64,000 nt of DNA from Misgurnus anguillicaudatus (Eukaryota; Chordata; Actinopteri; Cypriniformes; Cobitidae): assembly GCF_027580225.2 (NCBI RefSeq), contig NC_073354.2, positions 32,012,001-32,076,000 on the forward strand, read 5' to 3'. Shown here piece by piece: positions 38,501 to 47,500 of this stretch. Each line of letters opens with the position of its first letter. Within the stretch, counting starts at the first letter, position 1. The notes beneath the pieces are model-generated. The model did no database searches. It was not told the origin of the DNA and saw only the letters and a program-made list of their open reading frames with translations. The position numbers and the translations under genes are program-made.

Positions 38501-41500
38501 TAATGTCGGTCTTGTCTACATCACCAATCCCAAATTTTTGATAGGATATTTGAAAATAATCTTTACTTAATATCCTAATGATTTTTGGGCTACTACTTTT
38601 GTGCTACTAAAGACTGGTTTTGTGGTCCAGGGTCACAACTATTGTTGTTATCTATGAATTTACTGTTTTACATAAAAGGCAGAACAAATATTGAAGCACT
38701 TATATGTTTTTATTCAGATGCTCAATTACAGTTATTTACTTGCAGTCTTTAATAGTAACATAAGTTTTAATAATTCATTACTAACTTACGAGAGAAGCTG
38801 AATGTGCTGCTTCAAATTTGGGTATAAAAATGTGAATTCAATTTGACATTTATCACTCCAGTTCGAAACGGTGAAATGTTGAAAACGAAAGAGTCCACAT
38901 TACGAAAGGGTCTGCGCTGAAGCTGAGATCATTCACCAGCATGACAGAACAGAGCATCACGTGCTCCTTATGACCTTGTCATAAACAAAATGCACTCGTG
39001 TGGTTCAAATGCTGCGGAAAAACCAAGTGCAAAACTTAAAATCTTTACAGTATGTGTGTGAATGCATGCACAGATTACAGAAAATCATTGGCAGTGTGAA
39101 TGAACTAAAAGTCAAACGATCCCAGACAAATTTTCTGTGTGTTTTCCGTGATCTCGTTGTTAAAGTGGTGCTGTAAAAGATATACGAGATGCATATGATG
39201 CTTCCTTCAAAAGTACCTTGTCCGCCTTTTATAACAGCTTACACATCTCAAGCGTTTACAATGCTGCCTCCGCAGGGAGCTCGCTAGGTTTGGAACAAAG
39301 CCGTTTAGAGGTTAAAGGACTGTGTACCATATCCCCCGCTGAAGCTAACAAGACGCTTTGTGCTTTTGTTCAGATGAAAACCCGCGACCGCTACATCAGC
39401 AGTCTGAAGAAGAAGTGCCAGCGCGAGCAGGAGCAGAATCAAGAGAAGCAACAGCGCATCGAGACGCTGGAGAAATACCTGGCAGATCTTCCCTCGCTGG
39501 ATGAGGTCCAGACGCAGGCTCAGCAGGTACGTGATGTTCTCCTCCCTGCCCTAAATGATACAGGATCACTGCTTACATTTATTGTTAAGATCCGATTCCG
39601 AACAACCAAATCTCCCATGTTTCTTATTTAACAGCGCCTAACTTCTTAACATAGGGCTTAATCGCGATTAATTACATACAAAATTAAAGTTTGTTTTTGC
39701 ATAATATGTGTGTGTGTGTACTGTGTGTATATATTATGTATATATAAATACACACATATATGTATGAATTTAAGAAAAAAAATATTTAGGTATGTTTTTT
39801 ACTTATATATTTATAATATAAAATATATCAAAATATATGAACGCAATAAATCCTTTTTGACTAATTTTGGTAAAAATGTGTTTTCTATACCAAGAAAGTG
39901 ACAAGATGAAAACCACTATTTTCTGTTACAAACTTTCACATAGCATCTCTAGGTTATAAAAACATAAAAAATTCAAATCTATAATTTGATTTTTAAAGAT
40001 TTATTATAAAAACTGATTATTATTTTCCGTAAAATGCAATAAATCCATGACAATTTTTTTTCCAAAATGCTATAAATCTATTGAATCAATATATAAATTT
40101 GCATTGATCTTTGCCATGTTATATTCATTTAGTTGACTAGTGGTATACACTGATAAAAAATAAACATTAATGGCTTTAATTAAAACACTTACTTTGTCAT
40201 ATTAGCAACACTGTCATTGCTGCTGTTATGCGACGTCATCGCTGAACTTTTTTTGACACGATCAGCTGTAAAATGTTTTGGTCCTGCTTGATTTTCGTTG
40301 ACTTTGAGTAAAATAATGGAAAGTTTTTCATAAGATCCCCCTGGGGTCAATGTGTTAGCATGACAGAAGCTTGATGCTGTCGCGTGAAAACAAGCAACAT
40401 CCGGCATTTTTCGTCTCCCGAGTGCCTCTCGCGTAAATTATTAGATTTTGATGGCTTACGTTTCTTCTCGGTCACAAAAAAAACACCACATGTTTATCAA
40501 TGCCATCAAAGTAGTATTATTTTGTTTTTGTTTGTTTGTCGATCACGAAGTACAAGATGAGAAAAACTAGGATTCTGTGTGTATTCAAAGCGCCGCCATT
40601 GTTGTTTACAATGCGTGGAAAGGTGCGCTGTGATTGGTTGAGCGGATTTATTGAATTCTGCAGAGGAGGAGTGGCATTTATCACGTTTTGGGAAAACACG
40701 GCGGATATTGGATTTTGCGTAAAAATTAAGAAATAACTTTTTAATACTGACCTGATATAATACATATATATATATATTTCTTAAATACAAACATTAACGT
40801 GTGTGTATATTTATATATATAAAATAATTACACACAGTGCACACACATAACTCAAAAAACTTTGTATGCGATTAATCGCAATTAATATTTTGACAGCCCT
40901 GAATTTATACGTACAGTGCTTTACATAATTTTAGTGATTTCCTGTTTTCTACATAAAATCATCTTACATAATGTGAAGTACATTCTGTAAAAATATAACC
41001 TTGATTGAAATCAATGTGAAATAAATGACTGAAATCAAACTGCTCCTAATCTCATACTACAATTATAAGACTTTAGTCTGGTTGCAATGGTTGCTTTTCA
41101 GTATGTGTATTAATACTGAAGGTCACCTTGGATAAAACAATGTTAATCTCCGATTACCATGTCAATTGTGTCATTCTTCTCCGGTTTATCTGCAAACCAC
41201 AAATCTGATTGTGGGTCCCAAACATCTTAACTAATCTCAATACATTTAATCAGAGGCAATTAAACGCTGTATTCAATACTAAACTAACAGAGCAGTGTCA
41301 GTCCCTAAGGCACAGATCAGAGCAAACAGCTGCTAATGTGACAGCATGCGTTCATCGTTATATTTGGGAATAATCTTCTTCACGCTTACTCAGTAGCTGC
41401 GTTAACATGGACAATTGTAATCAGTTTAAATGTTCAAAACAAATAAAAATGCTCCATTTAAACACCTCAATCGTAATAAAAAGAGTCAAACCAATTGAAA

Positions 41501-44500
41501 ATCTAAACGGTTTAAGAGGGCTGGTTTATACCTTTTGTAATCCACTTAAAACGACATGTAAACACTTCATCGGATTGATAACTGAAATTGGGACGCTCTG
41601 CGCGTGTGCAATCTTCTTCGTTTCTTTATTATGCCGGTTGGCAAACCCACTTAAAGGTGCATTTCCGCCACCTACTGGACTGGAGTGTATGTGCAATGAT
41701 GTAGAATTGGCGTAATGACGTGACGCAAAGAACACGAGCTTGTATTGTTGATGGAAGTCACATGAATCACTGTCTTGTTGTTTAAATTTTCCCAATCTCG
41801 ATCGCGTTGTCTAGTCAGTCCAGGATTTATACTCTGATCCACAAACGTGCGTGTGTTTGGACTCGCTCTCGCAGACACGTGCAGTCAAGCACGCTTTTTG
41901 GGCACATGTGAATGGGTGTCTATGCTGCTGCTGCCATATCTGCCTAGAAAATCACAACTTTTAATTTCCATTCGGTCTTCGTACAAGATGTAACTACAGA
42001 AGAGTCAAGTTTTAAATAGGAAAAATATTGAAACTCTTTGAGTATTTTTGAGCGTGATGCTAATGGTCTAATCAGATTCAATGGAATATGCTAAGCTATG
42101 CTAAAAGTGCTAGCGCCAGAACCGGAGATCGGCTGAATGGATTCCAAAACTGTAAAAATCAAATGTTTGTCTCTAGGGGAGCTGGAAAATGTGCATATTT
42201 TCAAAAAATTGGAGTGTCCCTTTAAAAATGTGCCATATAAACACGCACACCAATTCGATCACATTATTAAGGGTTCATGTAAACGCAATGATAGATTTAT
42301 CAATCAGAATGATTTCCTTCCGATTGAGGCAAAATGTGTCCATGTAAACTTAGCTACTGTCTCCTGCGTGTTTGTGCAACTCTCACCCTAGCCTAGATCA
42401 AGGTCAGAGCAAGCGTCCTCTTTTTAAAGTTTCTGCTAATGTGACAGTCAACAGCAAACCAAAGTTATAAGAGCGCACATGCTTCAATATTTGATTGACA
42501 GCTGCCTCTGTGGTTTCCTAAAACATAAAAACCACAGTGTGCTGCTCTTTTCTAAAGTCAATTAAATAAAGGCAATCGCATTTTAAACCGTTCTGTGTGA
42601 TCGGTCGCTAAGACTTTTGCACGGCACTGTAGATCAAATAGACATGAGATCGACCCTCAATGCATCTACCCAATTCTGTGTTATTGTTGCTCAGTTGGAG
42701 GAGGTGCAGGGAAAGGCTCGGACGTTGGAGGACACCATCGCCCAACTGGAGAAGAACCTGGAGGAGAACAGAGTCCTCATGGAAGATAAAGACGCCCTTA
42801 TAGAGACCCAGTCCAAGAGGGAGAAAGAGCTCGTGGCTGCTGTTCAAAGGTACTAAAGAAAAAAAATAAATCAATTAGCAAAAATCACAGTTGAAGATCA
42901 AAAGGTAAGTAGTCTTATTAAAATTAAGAGAAGCTGGCATGCAAATGAAGATGAGGTCATCACATTTTAAAGGAAACAGTGGTTTGCTTTAATGTAGAGG
43001 ATTGTTAAGATTTCTCGCTTTAGCCTTTTGACCGACAAACATGTGTCTGTGTGTAGCCTACAAGAAAAGGTGGAGAAATGTCTGGAGGACGGAGTACGGC
43101 TGCCCATGCTGGACCTGAAACAGCTGGAGAGAGAAAACACACGCTTACTACAACAACAGAGTCAAAACAGCATGGTACAGATTTCCCACAATGCACTTCA
43201 GGACACACAAACCTTCTCAAGCTCACACGGTTGATTCAATCTCGTATTTGCTTTCCTTTTAGCTGATCGATAATCAGAAGCAGCAGATTGACAAGCTGAC
43301 TCTGGAGGTGTCGGTGAGAGAATTTATTTTCTACTATTTGGATAAAATTTGTTGATTTACATAATTTAATGCCACACACATCCATGGCTGTAATGGTGCG
43401 TTCAAGTCATGTCAGATATATCGTATTTACAAGAATGCCACCAAAAAGTTGTAACCACGAGTGGGAAACTCGAGATCCATGAGTTAGGGGCGTTTCTTTG
43501 AGAAACATGGCGGAGTCAAAGGATGCTGAAGATTGTCAGGCTTTTTCATTTACAACAAATTAAATTGTTGGCACAAAATGTGATAGCACTGCAATATAAC
43601 AAATAATATGTAACGTTACAGTATACAGTGGCTTCATAAATTCATTAATTATTAACATAAAGGTAATATTTTTCTATAAGTGGAGATAACACACCTTGCT
43701 GTATTTTCATGTAATTTGTTAAAAGAAGGTATACCGCTATCTTGTGCCGACAACAGTCACTTATACTCTCCAAAAACAGGAAGTCATGATCAGCATTGTG
43801 ACATATTTCAGAGTAAAATTAAATATCACACAAGGAAAATAGCTGGCATAGCTTGTGTTTTTCGCTGCATATTGATTGGATCTAGAAAAGTAGGCAGTAA
43901 GTAAAATAAAGTTTTATTCAGAAATTGAACTCGCAGCATAATGACAGTTTGAGGGGGTTAACCGATGCTCCGCCCAAGCTGTCTAGCTGACGTAATCAGA
44001 ATCGACACAAGAGGCTGGAAATAGAAGTCTTTTCGAGTCCATAGAAATGTACCCGCCCCGAAATGACTCAAATCAATTTTTACACAAACACTACGTGCAT
44101 ACTTTTTTTACTCATTTCCCGCCAGCCATTTTTTGAAAAGTTGCCCGCCAGCATTTTTTATGATTTTTACAAAGTTTCTTAAAATGCCTTCAAGGAAAAT
44201 TTTCTTCTAAAAATATATAAACATACAAATATATCAAATAAAAAGAACAGACCCTCTTCTTTCAAACAAACAATAAACAAAACGGAAAAATCTATATTTC
44301 TATATTTCTATCTATATTTTTTTTCTGCTTATAAACTCTTAAATATGGGTATTTTTCTTTAAAAATACTTTTTTTTGCAAAAACACTGCAAAAAACGACT
44401 TACTTATTTTTACTAAAAACAACACAAAAATACTATGTAAAAGTATTTTCTTGATGAGCAAATGACCTAGGAAAATAAGTCTAGTTTTTAGACAAAAATA

Positions 44501-47500
44501 TAAATATAAAAAAGCAAAGAAATCTAAATAGAATAAGAAAAATTTTCTTGAATTAAGCGTATATGAAAAAAGTAAACTTATTTCAAGAAAATGTTTCTTA
44601 TTCCATTGGCAGATTTTTTTTTGGCTTGTTTTAAGCATAAATTTACTTACATTTTAGATTTTTTGTCTAAAAACTAGACTTATTTTCCTAGGTCATTTTG
44701 CTCATCAAAAAATATATCTTAATTTAAGAATTCTGAGATATTTTTACTGAAACAAGACAAAAATACTAAGTAAGAAAGTCTTTTTTTTTTGCAGTGAAGC
44801 TGAAATAATTGCATTTTTTGCTTCAGTTTTTTATAAATTGGGTAAGTGGATAAGCTAGTGGATAATCATGGTATTGCAGATTATTATTAACATAAAAATT
44901 CATCACAATGAAAAAATGCTTTTCAAGAAAAAAATTCTTGTTTTCAGTAAAAATATCTACAGATTCTTCAATTATGATGCTTTCTCTTGATTAGCAAAAT
45001 GACCCAAGAAACTAAGTCTAGTTTTTAGACCAAAAAGATCAAATTTAAGTTATTTTGTGCATAAAGCAAGCAAAAAAATCTGCCAATGGGGTAAGCATAT
45101 TTTTCTTGAATTTTGCTTGTTTTATGCACAAAATCACTTAAATTTGATGTTTGTGGTCTAAGGGCTGGACTTATTTTCTTGGGTCATTTTGCTCATCAAA
45201 AAATACATCTTAATTTAAGAATGTTTAGATATTTTTACTGAAAACAAGAATTTTTTTTCTTGAAAAATATTTTCTCTTAATTGAGAAGATAACTCGTCAA
45301 TGGCGGGGAAAGAGTTAAAGAAAGACCCAACCCGAGACAAACCCAAGAAAATTAGACCCGAATATAAGGTCTCCGGTCGGACCTTGGGTTTTCAGATCTA
45401 AGTGAAGACCTCTAGGCAGAAGTACATTTTCAGATTTTGGTTATAGTTAATGAGGGCACATGAACAAAAAAACGGAAATTGTAAAATTTTCATTGGAGAC
45501 TTAAAACGCACCCAACGTCGTAAACACGACTAACTGGCTCGTAAATGCGAACATCCCAGGAGGACATGAACGCATTATTCTTTAAATGGAAAGATAATGG
45601 GACATTGTTCAGCTTGATGACGTTTATGTTGAATTTGGCGGCCCGGGGGTTTACTTAAGATCTAAACGCTGTCGTTTGTCTTCCTCGCAGTCGCTGGAGA
45701 AGAGGTTGCAGAGGGAGAGAGGGATAACGCAAGAACTCCGAAAACAGCTCGTTGAACGCGAGGAGGAGCTTGAAAACCTCTCCGTGAGTCCTCAGCAGGT
45801 ACAGCACTCCGAACCTCCATCTATCTCCTCAAAGGCACTCTGTAGTGCCCCCGAAGGCAGTTTTGCATGCCACCTCACCTTGCAGATTTCAGACAAAAGA
45901 GCCATTTTACGAGGTTGTTAGGCACCAAAGAGAGGAGACGTTGTGCACCATAAATGCTGATCTTATGTGTTTGAGCTCATAACACAAAACAAGTCCTGCC
46001 GATGTTGGATGCTCTCGACGTTGAAGGATCATTTTTGCACCATTAAATTCTTGCTTCTCCTCCCGCTCTTCGAGACATGAATAAGCGACCGGCCTTCAGC
46101 GCACTATTAGAATTCAAGACGTGTTTTTTCTGAACGCCGTCTGAAGGTGAGAGCGAGCGGGAATTTTCACAGAGGCGAAGTCGTGCTTGATAAAAGCCAC
46201 GTGGTTTACTTTGACTGAAGAGCCAGACGTTATACATTACATCTGTGACAGACAAACATCAATTCTTCCTCTGTCTGACACTGTTTTACCATATTTCATT
46301 TATGTGAACATGTTATATACATACATGCATCCATAAGATCAATGTTCTCCATCATTGTAAGTTTGAGATGTATTATATTTTCACTTTGGTGTAAATGAAT
46401 TAGCAGCCTTACAGCTGTCTACCGTAGATTTGATCCCACAGTGTCCTGTAGTTTATTGGAGACTTTCATCCGTGTTTATGTGATTTCTAACCCGCTGTGC
46501 AAGTGCTGCTAATTCTGCCTCTTACTGTTCAACGATTCAGGCAATTTTCACAAACAATTGCTTCAGATTTCCTGAGAGGTTTGTGCAAAGTAGCCTTTCA
46601 TGAATAACATTACAGTAGACAGGACAGTAAAATGTAAACTTATGATATAGCCTTATTGTCAAAAATCAGCTCTGCCCTTTTTTAAGACTATAAATTCACT
46701 TGGTTGTGTCTCACAGGAGAAGATGTGTAAAGCCTTTCTGTGTATTTTGTTTCTAACAGGACCGAAGGCGGTCAGATGAGGATTTGGTGAATGTGGCTCC
46801 AGGGTCCTGTCTGAAGGAGGCCGGTCCCCTGTTAAAGGAGATGTCCCTGTGTCTGCTGGATCTCAAGGGCCTCTGTAGTGTCCTCAGCCAAAGAGCTCAA
46901 GGCAAAGAGCCCAACCTGGCCCTGCTTCTCGGCATCAAATGTAAATATATTTATAACATGTAGCTGTAGTGATACATTTGTCTCAAAGATCATCCAGTGT
47001 ATTGAATTCACATTTCTATCCCAAAATTCAACTTCTCTCAGAAGTCATTAATGAATCAAGCATAACATTCAATCGCTAAAACCTATTTTTCTATCAAGGA
47101 CTGCAAATAGGGCAACGCGCGTTACGGCTACGTTAGGGCAACGCGCGTTACGGCTACGTTAGGGCAACGCACGTTACGGCTACGTTAGGGCAACGCACGT
47201 TACGGCTACGTTAGGGCAACGCACGTTACGGCTACGTTAGGGCAACGCACGTTACGGCTACGTTAGGGCAACGCACGTTACGGCTACGCTTAGGGCAACG
47301 CACGTTACGGCTACGCTTAGGGCAACGCACGTTACGGCTACGTTAGGGCAACGCACGTTACGGCTACGTTAGGGCAACGCACGTTACGGCTACGTTAGGG
47401 CAACGCACGTTACGGCTACGTTAGGGCAACGCACGTTACGGCTACGTTTGGGCAACGCACGTTACGGCTACGGTAGGGCAACGCACGTTACGGCTACGTT

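Larger units (their letters stand above)
35078..38640. repeat. dispersed repeat split by later insertions
   Basis: Left end tgggccacaaaaccagtcat (35078) and right end gactggttttgtggtccagg (about 38609) are the inverse ends of the family at 23606-23987. Between them lie a GT microsatellite and two hAT elements, each with its own target duplication, so the original repeat was interrupted repeatedly. Confidence 0.6.
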
